NCBI RefSeq assembly: GCF_016545825.1
Contig: NC_052613.1
Span: 39,662,112-39,726,111, forward strand
Direction: 5' to 3'
DNA: 64,000 nucleotides
Origin: Eucalyptus grandis
Lineage: Eukaryota > Streptophyta > Magnoliopsida > Myrtales > Myrtaceae
The stretch's first letter is position 1. Each line of letters begins with the position of its first letter. The translations under genes and the position numbers were made by a program. Positions 49,550 to 60,899 of this stretch are shown in pieces. The notes beneath the pieces are model-generated. The model was not told the DNA's origin, made no database searches, and saw only the letters and a program-made list of their open reading frames with translations.

Positions 49550-50058
49550 TTCATTCTTATGTGCAGCTTTCCCTACAAGAAAAATGCACTACTAAGAAAA
49601 GGTACTCCTTTATTTTTTGGCTATACTTATGTTATGAGAACGTTTTTGTGAGACATTCTTATTTTTCTAGGGTAAATTAATTTTGTGTAGAATTTAATTT
49701 ACAAAAAGCAGGGATCTATAGCCTAATTCCGAAATTGAATCCATAGAAGGATGTGCTACAATTTTCTCATTCCTATGAGTAGAAGTACGGTAGGAGTGCC
49801 AAAACTTGGCATGAGGGATACTTTAGTATCAAAAGTTACAAAATGTACACATAAGTGACACTTTCTTTGAAAAATATGACACTTGAATGTCAAGTCCGAC
49901 GATCTTGGACTGGGGAATTTTACATGGCAATCTTTTATTGATATAGCTTGCTTAAGTGGCTTGTTGGAGAGTTGAGTCAACAAAGAAGAGCCAAAATGAT
50001 GTCGTTTTGCCTTTTATTTGAATTTTTATATAAATAGTACTTAAATTAAATTTAAAAC

Positions 50059-50099
<41 letters not shown>

Positions 50100-50935
50100 T
50101 TTTTTTTTTTTAAAGGTGGAGTTGTAGAATGGCAATGGCTGTGCAAGTCCTTGCCATTGCTACACCACCGGTTGCCAAGAAGAGCCAGCGACGGTGGGGG
50201 AGGGTTAGTTGAGGTCGTTTGAGCCTTAGCCACGAACCAGGACCCTTGTTGATTGGTGGTGAGGGCCTACAAGCCCTTGCCTAGATCTGGAGCCAGGTCG
50301 TTGGCCCCTAGGAGGCCCAACAACACAAGTTGACCTTCTCCATCATCACTTTGACCTTTCTCGGCGACGATGGGGCTGCGGTGATGATGGCTTGCATAGC
50401 CCTCATCATTTTGCAACTCTAACCTCATTTTTTTTAAATCATAATAATAATTATTATAAATTTAGTTTTAAATTATTTTAATTAATATTGATATTACAAT
50501 TCAAATTCAAGGTGAAACGACGTCGTTTTTGTCTTATATATAGTATCGTGCAAAACGATATCGTTTTGTATTTATCTCTTCTAAAAAATGCCACATTAGC
50601 ATTTTGATCGGATTTTCTCGCCGTTGGTACTTAATCAATCTATTGCTTTGATCTTGGTATTTAAATGTATCTTTTCAAATTTTGGGTACTCAAGTGTCCC
50701 CCATTCTTATGTGCAACTTTCCTTACAAGAAAAGTAAACTAATAAGAAAAGGCACTCCTTTGTTTTTTGGCTATACTTATATTGAACATCGGACCTCAGT
50801 TAAACCTAAATTAATTCGAAATTGGGTCCAAAGAAGCACATGCTACAATTCCCTCAGTTTTATGTGCAGCTTTCTCTACAAGAAAAGTACACTAATGAGA
50901 AAAGGTACTCCTTTGTTTTTTGGCTTATCCATATG
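49550..50935. repeat. three related 75-bp blocks (tandem/dispersed)
   Basis: Blocks at about 49552-49632, 50704-50782 and 50857-50925 share tatgtgca(g/a)ctttcc(c/t)tacaag and aaaaggtactcctttgtttttt. The last two are 153 bp apart. The first is separated from them by the element at 49792-50700. They belong to segmental copy A. Confidence 0.75.
49792..50700. mobile_element. Mutator-like element with long subterminal inverted repeats
   Basis: The left part (gtgccaaaacttggcatgag, aaatgatgtcgttttgcctt) and right part (gaaacgacgtcgtttttgtc, then gggtactcaagtgtccccc) are inverse-related. Such agtgccaaaacttgg ends with acgacgtcgt palindromes are typical of plant Mutator-like elements. The GC-rich core at 50110-50410 has no gene. 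A (TA)n(TG)n tract lies at 50060-50098. It is absent from copy B, so it was probably inserted after the duplication. Confidence 0.6.
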
Positions 50936-51264
50936 TCGACCATCGGCCGACCTCGGTTAAACCTGAAATTTTAGAAAAGATGTCCCCCTTTTGCTTTGTT
51001 TATGACCATTACTTTTTGAAAAATTTCCTTAAAGCTTATAAGAAAGGAAAAAAAGCTCAATTTTGCTTCTTGTCTAAGTGTAGCTTTGTGACCAATGACC
51101 ACCTAACGAAGCATGAAACATAAAGTAGTGGGGACCGAGATTTCCCTCACAGTAAGAGCATGTTCGCATGCACTCCAAAGGAATAAGAATCTTTTGCGTA
51201 CAATGGGTCGTAGGTCACCGGCGGGAGCTTGACTATAAATAAATCTCACTCACTAAAAAAGAAA

Positions 51265-51940
51265 AAAATATGCCACTATAAACCTTAATTTATACTCACT
51301 GCAATACTTATACCCTAAACTTTCTTTATGTTATAAAAAACCCAAAATTTGTATACGTGTGATATATATATACCTTCTTTCATGGTTCTATTTTAGACCT
51401 TGTTAAAAATCTAACATGGATCCAAAGTGGCATTATTAATATTTTTGGAGGAAAAGTGGTGCAACGCAAACACCACATGTGAAAATGATTAAAAGGAAAA
51501 TGGAGAACTAAGAAAGCCAATAAAAGAAATATCAGACCTGAGGGAAGAAATAGAGATTGCATATGGTCCGGGGTGTTTAAGGGGTGCCCTGGCCATTCTG
51601 ACTTTCCTGGCACGAGCCGTCGACCATGGTGGACCATCGGTATGGGTTGGTCAATGCTCGCATGGATACCCTTAACATGCAATTGCAGATACATTATCCA
51701 GATCAAACAACGCAACTTAAGTTTACGTCCTAAACCCATGTATACTCTCTATTTCAGTTTTATCTATGGCATATTTATCACACCAGTATAAGTTTGAGGA
51801 GTTTTATAGCATAAAAAAAATATTTAGATATTTGTGTCATAATTGATAAGTTTAGGATTTTAAGTGGCAAGTAAAAAAATTCATGATATTTGTGTCGCGG
51901 TGAGTATAGTTTGTGATTTTTTGGTATTTACTCTTGTTTG
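51265..51940. mobile_element. inverted-repeat element
   Basis: The left arm (cactataaaccttaatttat, actcactgcaatacttatac) mirrors the right arm (ttgtgtcgcggtgagtatag, tttgtgattttttggtattt). The core shows no coding region with a recognisable domain. It has no counterpart in copy B. Confidence 0.55.
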
Positions 51941-52019
51941 TGCCTGCAAATAATGTCATTAACATCAGATCATGCTTATTTGGTACGTGAATTGAAAGTT
52001 CCCAACTCTTTATCATGTT

Positions 52020-52448
52020 ATTCAATCGTCCCTTCTTACGTACATCCTCACTTTAAAAAATAAAAAAAATTGTTGACAAGTTGACCAAAGCACACTGTAG
52101 AGAGCCATTATAACGAGAGGCCACCTAGTGGAATTCACATTTCTCTGCAAGTTGCGTAAGATTGTAGCTATAACATCAGTCCCTGGTTTGCTCAGTTCTT
52201 CTCGCTGAGGTACGTGCAAGCACCTCCTTCGACTCTTCGACTGATATTATATCTTGCTTAATTTCATTTCCAATTATCTTGATCTCGCGCTTTCGGTTCA
52301 TATAATTTTCCTAATCTATCGTGATAAAAAGAAGTGTTTCTTTTCTAATAAGAAACCACTTTTTTGTGTGAATGATGCTTCAAAAAATGTTTGTAGACGC
52401 CCCCACTTGCATTGAGCTACAGAGAGTTTTCCTGATGGAGAACAATAA
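52020..52448 (+). pseudogene. 5' part of the small MENNNC membrane protein gene (copy A)
   Basis: The leader matches copy B closely, including ggtttgctcagttcttct followed by a donor (gag|gtacgtgc, about 52210) and an acceptor (ctacag|ag) just before the ATG at 52435, so a leader intron is likely. The first codons read Met-Glu-Asn-Asn before the transposon starts at 52449. The rest of the gene resumes at 57529. Confidence 0.75.
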
Positions 52449-52833
52449 GGCTGCGCATGGTAATTTTCCCAGCCCAACAATTTCTATTCTTTTGTTCCCG
52501 GAACAAAAAAAGAATAGAAACCCTTTTAATAATGACAAGTTGGTTTTTGTTCGGGAATAGAAAATTAGCCGGGAATGCTTTTGGAACAGAAACGAGAAGT
52601 AAAAAGTTACTTCGTTCCCGGCCAAGAATTCAGGAACAAAAATAAGAAACAAATTGGGCAACCCTAATTTCACTTTCGTGATTTCCATTTTCACCTCTCC
52701 CTTTGTCCGCTTGCCTCTCTTCGATCTCATCTCTAGTCGCCTCTCTCTCCGGTCTTGTTGCCGCCGGTCTCGTGCCGCCCGATCTTGTCGTCGCCGATCT
52801 GTCGTCGCCCGGTCCGTCGTCGGTGGTCTCGTA

Positions 52834-53225
52834 CTCCGATTGGGTCGCCTCTCTTCGAGCTGGTTGCGTCTAGTCCCGTCGCCTTCACCTCTCTTCGGTG
52901 CCGCCAATCCTGTCCTCCGGTCACGGCGCGACACTCCGGTTGGGTCGCCTCGAGCCAATTGCGTCAATCCCGTCGCCTCCGCCTCTCTTCGGTGCCGTCC
53001 AATCCCGTCGTCTCGGTCGCGAGCCGCGACACTCCGGTTGGGTCGCCTCTCTCCGAGCCGGTTGCGTTCGGTCTCGTCGCGTCCGCCTCTCTTGATGCCG
53101 TCAATCCCCTTCGTCTCTAGCCGCAACACAACACTCCAATTGGGTCGCCTCTCTCCGAGCGGTTGCGTCGATCCGTCGCCTCCGCCTCTCTTCGGTGCCG
53201 TCAATCTGTCGTCTGGGTTGCGACG
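52834..53225. repeat. about 100-bp GC-rich tandem repeat, four units
   Basis: Units start ctccgattgggtcgcctc at 52834, ctccggttgggtcgcctc at 52934, the same at about 53032, and ctccaattgggtcgcctc at 53134. Each contains a cgcctctcttcggtgccg-like phrase. Fragments recur at about 54235-54350 and 54425-54495. Long overlapping open frames on both strands are a by-product. Confidence 0.85.
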
Positions 53226-55986
53226 AGGGTGATTGTGATCTTAATGAGGATTGTTGTATTCTTCGGGGAAGACGGGCGGCCTTGAAAACGAGGAGGCCCT
53301 TGCAGGGGATCTAATATAAGAACTATTGCATTCTCTCTCCTAGGGTGAAAAACGAGAGAACCCTTCTTTGCAATTTGCGGAAAGAGAGTGTTGTTCGGAG
53401 ATCCCCCATTTCTTGTGAGGTTTTCTTGTGATGTCATGAGCTTGTCCAGTGGCTTTGTCGTGAGGAATTTTTTTTTTTTTTTTTTTTTTTTTGGTGTGAT
53501 TGGTTCGACCTTTGTTGAGATGGTCTCATTTTATATTGAAGGAGTGATTGTAATTGTATATCGGGTTGCGTTGTTAAGGGCTGTGATTGGTTTGAATGAA
53601 TTGAAAGCCCTTAATTTTTTTCAGCTCGTCTGCGGTGTTATTTTTTTGTCGAATTCTCTTGGGTTGATGGTGCAATGTTTTCCTGGTTTTTTTGATCGAG
53701 GGTCTGCTATTTTTCAATGTGTAAAAATGTAGGTGCGGGCGGGCGGATTAATGATGAGGATCTATACGACATCACCTTCACTTCTGTTGGATTATATTGT
53801 ATCAATTAGCAGAGAAGTTAATTTGATTTGGTCAATTATCGAAGACATAGCATTGAGTTAGATATGTCAGAGCTGCCTCGATTACAACCTTTTTGCTCAC
53901 ATCTCTAATGATAAAGTGTTTTGTGTGTGTGTGTATTTTTTTTTTTTTGGTGGGGCGGGGAGGGTGAGCTATTGTGAAATCCTTACATTGAGTGGTGTGA
54001 TTTGCATTGGTGGTTCTGCATACTTCCGAGACTTCGATATCATATATCATATGACTATTCACTATAAGAAAGGCCGTAGCTGAGAGTTGTAGAATTCGAG
54101 TGGACTTGTGCTTATCTTTTTGTCAGATTTGCTAATAATTTGTTCTCGAGTGGTTGGTCATATATGGTTTGTTGCTTTGATTACTTCTCATTGTACATGT
54201 TCTAGTTTTCTGAAGTTTAATCGCACCTGCGGTGCCATCGCCTTCGATCGCCTCTCTCAATCCCACTTGCCCGCAATCTCGTCGCCTTTGGTCAAGTTTC
54301 TCCGGCTCGCATCGCCTCGGTCGCGTCGCCTCGTGGTCGTCTTGCCCTAAATCAGGTTTGTTGCTTTAATTCTTTCTCATTATACCCGTTCTAGTGGTGA
54401 TTCGCTATTTTTCTGAACTTGAATCATGTCGCCTCCGTCGCATTTGCCTCCGTTTGTGCTCGCTTCTCTCACGTTGCTTCCGTGCTTGTGTTGCCCTTGA
54501 TCAATGGAGGAGAGTGGATACCGGACCTAATGGTTCGGGATATGCATGTTAAATGAAGGAAAGCTTCATTTCTTGGATGTAGATAAGCATGTTGCGCCTT
54601 ATGCACATATATTTACTGAATTTTATGGTTGATTTAGATTGAATAAGGCCTATGCGATCCTCTCTCTCTTTTGATATGATGCTCGCTCTTTCTCGTATTT
54701 TCCCTATCAATTGCATACCCGAAACTCTGTATGTAATTTGTCAATCTTTGCTTGAAGTATTGATTACTAGAACAATATGTTCAGTTTATTATTTTTATAT
54801 GCCTGATTCTATTTGTCATTGATGCTTATGTGAAGCTTTATGTACTTCATCAAACTTTTTGTGGCAATTTTCTGATCAAGAAATATCTCATAGATTCAAA
54901 GTTATATCTATCCGATTCGTTCATGAACTAGCAAGGGATGCCCAACCTTACAAAACTATAAAGCAAAAGGGGATGAATGCTTATAAACGAGAGCACCTTA
55001 ATGAGGATGCCGCCTTATGTGCTGATAATTGCTTTGATTTTTTATTTAACGCAAGTTTGCAATGCTCATTGTCTTTCTTGTTGGAGTATATCATGGAGGA
55101 ATTAGAAAGTATTTCTGAGATTCTTTTTCCTAACTTCTAGTCTCACATCAAGTAGGAAAGCAAAGATGTAGTTAGTCTGTTATATGTAGACAACCTTCTG
55201 CTCATCAATGTAATCATGTTTTCGTTAATTTGAAGCTCATTCCTAGTTGATTCCTTTCTTGTACCTGATCCTTCGTTATTGCTGTTAGTAATGAGTAAAG
55301 TGAATCATTGCTGTAATTTGTTGTTATCATGTGTGATTAGTTTGCCTATTAAAGCTTATTGTTGTATCACTTCCGTCCTCACTAATGGCTTTGTGGTTCA
55401 ATTATCTGGTCCTTTTTGTTTGAATCTTGGTTATGAGTCTAGAGATATTGGTTGTCTTCGGTGTGATGTTGTATTAAGCTTTCCTTGCTTGTCCTTCTCT
55501 TTAATTGTGTTTTCGTATGATGAGGATTCAAGTAATACAGAAAGCTGGTTATCTTGATATGATGTTACTTGGTGCAAACAAATGATTTAGTCATGCTTGG
55601 TGAGGAACTGATTTTTGCTGGATGTTATGTTTAGAGTCACGGATTGAGCTTAGATTCGACTTTAGATTCACACAATATGCTTAGATCTAGTGATTGATGA
55701 TGTTATTGGATGATTTTTGTGGATTTACGATCAATGATCATAAACTTAAAAGGTTGATTGAGCTTGATTTGTATTACTCTGCAATTTCGTATCTTTGTGA
55801 TGGACTTACTGTTTTGGCTGAAACAAAGTGCTAGATGAATTTTTTTGACCTCGAGCCCTTCTAGACATAAAAAATACACTTCTAAAGCTTCGATTTGATA
55901 TGTTGTACCCCATAATGGATGTCGTTTGGTTGCTGAAAACACATTTGAAATCTGTCAATTCTGCAGTAGTTTCAGCTTGATTTGTG

Positions 55987-56148
55987 TTTACTGATCTTGC
56001 TGTTTTCCTGTTTTGCTAGTTCTGTTTTGCTGATTTTGTTGGTTCTTTGTTTACTGATCTTGCTATTTTCCTGTTTTGCTAGTTCTGTTTTGCTGATTTT
56101 GTTGGTTCTTTGTTTACTGATCTTGCTGTTTTCCTTTCTTGTACAGGA
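55987..56148. repeat. 63-bp tandem repeat, 2.5 units, ending in a splice acceptor
   Basis: Starts of tttactgatcttgctgtttt lie at 55987, 56050 and 56113. The last partial unit diverges into ctttcttgtacag, a consensus acceptor. The unit is T-rich, so it extends the polypyrimidine tract. Confidence 0.9.
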
Positions 56149-56306
56149 ATTTTGCCCTTTATGGAGATCCGGATTATCCACTTGGATCTACAGAAGACGA
56201 GGTTGTAGATGATGCATCACATGATGAAGCGGCTGAGATAAACATGATCAGGAAAAATATTGCAAATATGATAGCAAGGGATCACAATATGCAAGAAATT
56301 CCATGA
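56149..56306 (+). pseudogene. possible last exon of a Harbinger-type transposase or captured gene
   Basis: After the acceptor at 56148 the frame is open to a TGA at 56304-56306. It reads NFALYGDPDYPLGSTEDEVV, an acidic stretch, then INMIRKNIANMIARDHN near the end. An acidic stretch followed by an IRxxIAxxM helix is reminiscent of the C-terminus of plant HARBI1/PIF transposases, but no DDE core is recognisable upstream. A captured host exon is equally possible. Weak assignment. Confidence 0.3.
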
Positions 56307-57528
56307 CTTTTTATTTCCGACTTTTGTGACGTGCTTTTTTTTTTTTTTTGGTGAAAACTTTTGCGATGAGTTTGTAAACTATTATGAATACATTTCTATT
56401 AATAGTATTAAGGTCATCCAATTCTATCTCTATGAGCATAAATGCCATTGAATGTATCATAAATATGGACAAATAGAAGAGAAGCAAATGGTAAGCTATT
56501 GTATAGTTGACACTTCAAGACCTACAAACTGAAGCTTGTATGCTAGTCAAGAAAGAAAAAAAGCAAAAAGAGGAGAAGAAAAACACCTCTCTATATCAAA
56601 ATTAGCCAAAACCTTATAACGACATCAAGGTAATTCGGAAGAAGCAAGGTAAAAATTAACGTCAAGATGGAATGCATCGACAGTTCAAAATGCAAGAGAT
56701 CGAGGTTTTTACTAAGTGTTTTAGGAGTATACTATGAACTAAATGCATAATGACAATAAAGCCACACCATGCATGCACCATTCCAACAGTTGAAAATTTC
56801 CAACCCCAACCCGACATCTATGTCAAGATTAGAAGAGACTAAAATCCCTAAGCCACGCATGCACTAGAATTACAATTTTTTTTTTTTTAAAGAGTAAAAA
56901 CTTAGTCTCAAGGAAATGAGCATAAATTAATTTGGCTGACAATATCACGTGTGCTTTTTTTGCAATATTTGCTATACCAAACATTAAAATTAGCAAAAAG
57001 AAAATATATTATTGAGAATTATAGTTCAAAACATTAGTTTGTGAATACCGATTCCACAAAGCGCTACATAAATTCAATACGCTATAAAACATATGTAAAG
57101 ATCCTCACACATAGATATAAAATAATAGCTCACGTTCCATTACAATACCACCTATGTTACAAGCATATTCGACTACAATGCTTACACCTAATCAAATGTA
57201 TTATTAATCTAGTAATATTTTGATCTTGCCAATTTTTATGTAATATCTAATTTATTCATTTTTTCTTATTTTAATTTAAAAAAAAAATAAAATTTGGAAT
57301 AGAAATTTTGTGTAGTTATCAAACGTGTTTTTGTTCTTTTTCTATTCCAGAAATAGAAATTTTGTACATTTATCAAACGTGTTTCTGTTATTTTTTTGTT
57401 CTAGAAATATAAATTTTGACAGATTATCAAACAGGTTTTTCTTTCAGAAATTGTTAGAATAGAAATAGAAAAGAACTGTTTCTGAAAAAAAATTGTTCCT
57501 CAGCCAAGAAATGTTGTCATGCGCAGCC

Positions 57529-58155
57529 TAACTGTCTACAAAATTGTCCGAGTTTTCAGTACTTCCCTCCTCCTCGGCATGGAACGTTCCAGTTTCGGTA
57601 TCTTTCAAAAGCAACACTCCATGCTGGGCCAATCCAAGGTGGATAAGCATCAGCATAGTCATTGTCATTGCCGTAGCTGGTGGTGTTATTATAAAAAATC
57701 GTCGCGAATCGAAACAGAAGGTTAATATTTCAGAGATAGTGATCACACCGCAGTCACTGAAGCGGGAGTCGCCGAAGTCACCGAAGCGGAAGTCACCGAA
57801 GTTGCCGAAGCGGAAGTCACCGAAGTCGCCGAAGTGGGATTCGCCGACGAAGTCGCCAGAGTGGGAGTCGCCGACGAAGTCGCCAGAGTGGGAGTCGCCG
57901 AAGTCACCGAAGCGGGGAGTCGCCGAAGTCGTCAAAGTGGGAGTCGCCAACGAAGTCGCCAAAGTGGGAGTCGCCACGGAAGCCTCTGAAGGTGGAGTTG
58001 CTACAGATGCCAAACACGTTACCGTCGCTGCCGCCATGTTGTCCATGTTGTCCATGTTGTCCGATGCTGTTGCCGTCACTGCCGTCGTGTTGTCCTTGTT
58101 ATCCATGTTGTCCGTGTTGTCATCAGATGATAGAATATCCGCGGGTGGTCATTGA
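57529..58155 (+). pseudogene. 3' part of the small MENNNC membrane protein gene (copy A), with minisatellite tail
   Basis: It resumes in frame with the 5' part across the TAA duplication: CLQNCPSFQYFPPP aligns with copy B CPQNCPGY-stop-YFPPS. One frameshift near 57600 separates this from the next matching block, NPRWISISIVIVIAVAGGVI, the membrane span. After the span the frame does not end as copy B does but runs through a minisatellite (KSPKRESPK-type repeats) to a stop at 58155. With the transposon and frameshift it cannot make the ancestral protein. A shorter open frame beginning at 57544 could encode a chimeric product. Confidence 0.75.
57752..57985. repeat. minisatellite in the tail of the copy A gene
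   Basis: Units of 15 and 27-30 bp built on 'gtcgccgaag(t/c)' and 'ccgaagcggaagtca', such as agtcgccagagtgggagtcg repeated at about 57850 and 57880. All unit lengths are multiples of three, so both strands stay open. Confidence 0.88.
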
Positions 58156-58159
58156 ATGA

Positions 58160-59580
58160 TGCATAACGATAGATCGTCTACTGTATTGCATCGAATTCGA
58201 AATTGGGTACAATAAATTATTTTTTTGTTGGTGGAAATATTGTTTGTGTTGGAACTTAAATTATTTCGGTAGTTTTATGGTTTATGGAGGAATGAATTCT
58301 CGTCTCATAACAAATTATGTCTCTCTCTCTCTATATATTTTTGTAACTCCTATACAAAATGTTGTAATACACAATATCTTGAAGATTTTACAATCAACGG
58401 ATGAGATTTATTTTTTCTTTATACAGCGGTCATCAAGGAGGGATTATGGATCATCCGTTCTAAAAAAATATTCATAACACCCCTTATAAAAAAGGGACAA
58501 AAGATAATTAAAGAAAAAGGCCCAAAACAACTTCACATTTCCACCCAGTGTTGCAAAACAACATCAATTGTTGCCACAACCCCTCCAAGGGCGAAATAAA
58601 TTCCTGACGTAAACGGATTGATTACTAAGCAGACATGAGCCATTTTTCTTGCAAGTTAGCGTCTATACTTAACATGGGCCTCCTGAATTCTATCAATCGC
58701 AACTTGGTGTTTTAATTTTAATTATGCAACTCAAATTATCTTGGAGTTAGGAACTCAAATAGGATGGGAATGCATTTCACTCTTGTAAACCAGAGATTCA
58801 CAATTCGATTTAGTTACACTAAATTAATCTAAAGTCTCATTGCCTTTTCTCTATAAGAAAACGATTCATATGCGATTTTCTTAAATTTTATTTGTTAAAT
58901 CCTCTAAACATATAAAACAAAACATAACTATGCATTGTTACTCGAGCAATAAAAATAAACGAAAAAGCAATAAAAATAAAAGCTAAGTAAATATATAAAT
59001 GACAAGAAAAATAAAGGCACGAATCGTATCGGGTAAGATTAAACAAAACTTGTCATTAAGGCTCAAGACAAGATCCTGTGAACTATAAATGTAAATTCAA
59101 TATAAAGTCTCCAAGATACGCTTGACACTCAATAAGGAAAGTAAATGTTTGATGTGTCATAACTCTCTTAATAAACTACCTTCCTAAAATGAATAATTGC
59201 AGGTGAAAATGAAACCTAATTAATGCAATCTAAAGTGCAATGCAATATTGAGAAAGAAAATCAATTTGTGAAAGTGCATTGTTCCTAAAACGCACTCCTT
59301 GAATATATTTTATTTAAAATTTTTTAAAGATACAAAATTAAGAAAATTAACTAAGTGTGGAAATAAATATGAACTAAATTAAGAAAATTAACTGTGTGAA
59401 AATAAATATGAACTAAATCTAACATGCGTGAATCGACATATATTCCATATGCATAGTAATTTGGACCTCAAATCACGCTTTGCCACGTGACTCATGCATT
59501 TATGGAAATTCACACCAATAAACCATCGATGTAAATTTAGGAATTTTCGAATTTTGACTTCCTACAAATATGAGGCTAGT
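58160..59580. other. gene-free stretch
   Basis: No coding region recognised. A diverged short tandem of 'aactaaattaagaaaattaact' lies at about 59330-59420. A (CT)n run occurs at 58320-58334. Confidence 0.5.
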
Positions 59581-59586
59581 GCACAT

Positions 59587-60590
59587 TAGAGGTGAGTATT
59601 GTTTTAAAATAGAATCGAAAACTGGATAACTAGACTGACTCCCATCGATATTATGTGGATCGGTGGGAATCAGTTTAGTTCCAGGTTTTGGAGAAACTCG
59701 GTTTGATTCTCGGTTCCCCATTTCTAAGAACCTATATTATGCAGAACCGACCTAAGAGCTCAAACCAAGACTATTTATCCACAGTAACGTCTGCAGATAT
59801 CCTTGTGGTTTAGTGCTCTACGACAATGCGTCTCTTTGTGAGGTAGTTGAATACATGGTTTGAAGAGAAGTTGATACTCCCAGCATTAAGAAATTTATGT
59901 AGCGCTAATAGTGTGGCTTACATGAAAAAGAGCCCATAACATCCGTTACTGTAGTAGGTAAATTTTTTTGTAGAAGGTATGTGGAGAAAATGATGGTGGA
60001 ATCAAAATAGGGCGTCGTTTTTGCAAGAAAAAGAGCAATGTCAATTAGAGTACATGCATACATGAGTAATATTATACAAAAGGAATGATCAGGTGGTAGT
60101 CTTTAAATTACCATAACAATAACATTATATACTAAACTATATAAATTAAATAATAAATAATTATAAATTGTTATATGGTAGGACTAGTCCGGTTTCAAGG
60201 TAGGGCGAGAATCGGATTTGGGAGGACCAATACCTAGATTCCGAGATTGGGAACCGACCAACCAACCTGTTGGTCCAATCCGGTAAATCGAGTAAATTTG
60301 CTGTTTTTAGCCAAAAATAAAATGAAAAATAGGAGAAATTGGGATGAATTAAAGGTTTGTTTATTACGAAATTTAGAAATATTATATATATAATTAACCG
60401 GTCCAGTCCGATTGGTCCGGTTCCCACCTTGGAACTGGGAATCGGACCGACCGGCCATTGGTTCTAAAAGTGGGAATTGCGAATCGGACTGCCCTCTTTG
60501 GGAACTGCCCAAAACTGATCGATCTAGTTTGGTCCAGGCAATTACCGGTTCGGGTGATACCCGTTGCATACCCTGTTCTATGGGAGTCAT
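59587..60590. repeat. 'aaccgg/ccggtt'-rich dispersed repeat, probable DNA transposon
   Basis: Two blocks (about 59620-59770 and 60180-60590) are dense in ggttccc, gaatcgg, ccggtt and gaaccgac words in opposite orientations, separated by AT-rich sequence. This is the style of hAT-derived elements such as the one at 34951, but I could not define ends or a target duplication. Confidence 0.45.
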
Positions 60591-60744
60591 TTTTAAAAAT
60601 GACTCACAATAAATTATTCTTATAATGACCTCTGTGACAAAATCCTTTATATAATATTAAAGGTCTAAGGTAAAGAAAAAAGAAAAAAAAAAGGTCTAAG
60701 GTTTTGAACCAACTTCGAGTAATCAGGGATGATAGATTCTTTTT

Positions 60745-60747
<3 letters not shown>

Positions 60748-60790
<43 letters not shown>

Positions 60791-60884
60791 ACAGCCAACA
60801 AATGGTAAGGGGAAATGATGACCCCAACCTTCTCTCTCTCTATAATAGCCAACAAATGGTAAGGGGAAATGATGACCCCAACCT
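60748..60884. repeat. (CT)n followed by a 54-bp duplication
   Basis: A (CT)n tract at 60748-60788 is followed by two copies of agccaacaaatggtaagggg...gaccccaacctt (starting about 60793 and 60847) separated by a second short (CT)n. Slippage or unequal exchange between CT tracts is the likely cause. Confidence 0.85.
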
Positions 60885-60899
60885 TTTCTTATTACAAGA

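Larger units (their letters stand above)
52449..57528. mobile_element. PIF/Harbinger-like DNA transposon, 5.08 kb
   Basis: The ends are exact inverse words (ggctgcgcatg at 52449 and catgcgcagcc ending 57528), followed inward by related a/t-rich subterminal repeats. It is flanked by TAA at 52446-52448 and 57529-57531. The paralogous site at 63592-63594 holds a single TAA, which proves the insertion and its 3-bp duplication, the PIF/Harbinger signature. Inside are a roughly 100-bp GC-rich tandem array, a poly-T run at about 53469-53492, a 63-bp repeat ahead of a splice acceptor, and a short open 3' exon ending at 56306. I see no transposase catalytic core, so it is probably non-autonomous or badly decayed. 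Confidence 0.85.
49640..58155 (+). repeat. segmental duplication, copy A (interrupted)
   Basis: Matches copy B (about 61900-63960) in the same order. Shared segments include the gacattcttatttttctagg...taaattaatt stretch, the gcatgttcgcatg/ccaaaggaata stretch at about 51150-51200, the leader from about 52020 (cttcttacgtacatcctcac), and the small-gene coding sequence. Copy A is much longer because at least three transposons lie in it (49792-50700, 51265-51940 and 52449-57528). Confidence 0.75.

Noticed and set aside
52380..53232. Arg-rich open frames of 274 (minus) and 192 (plus) codons
   Set aside because: They are produced by the approximately 100-bp GC-rich tandem repeat inside the transposon and are open on both strands at once.
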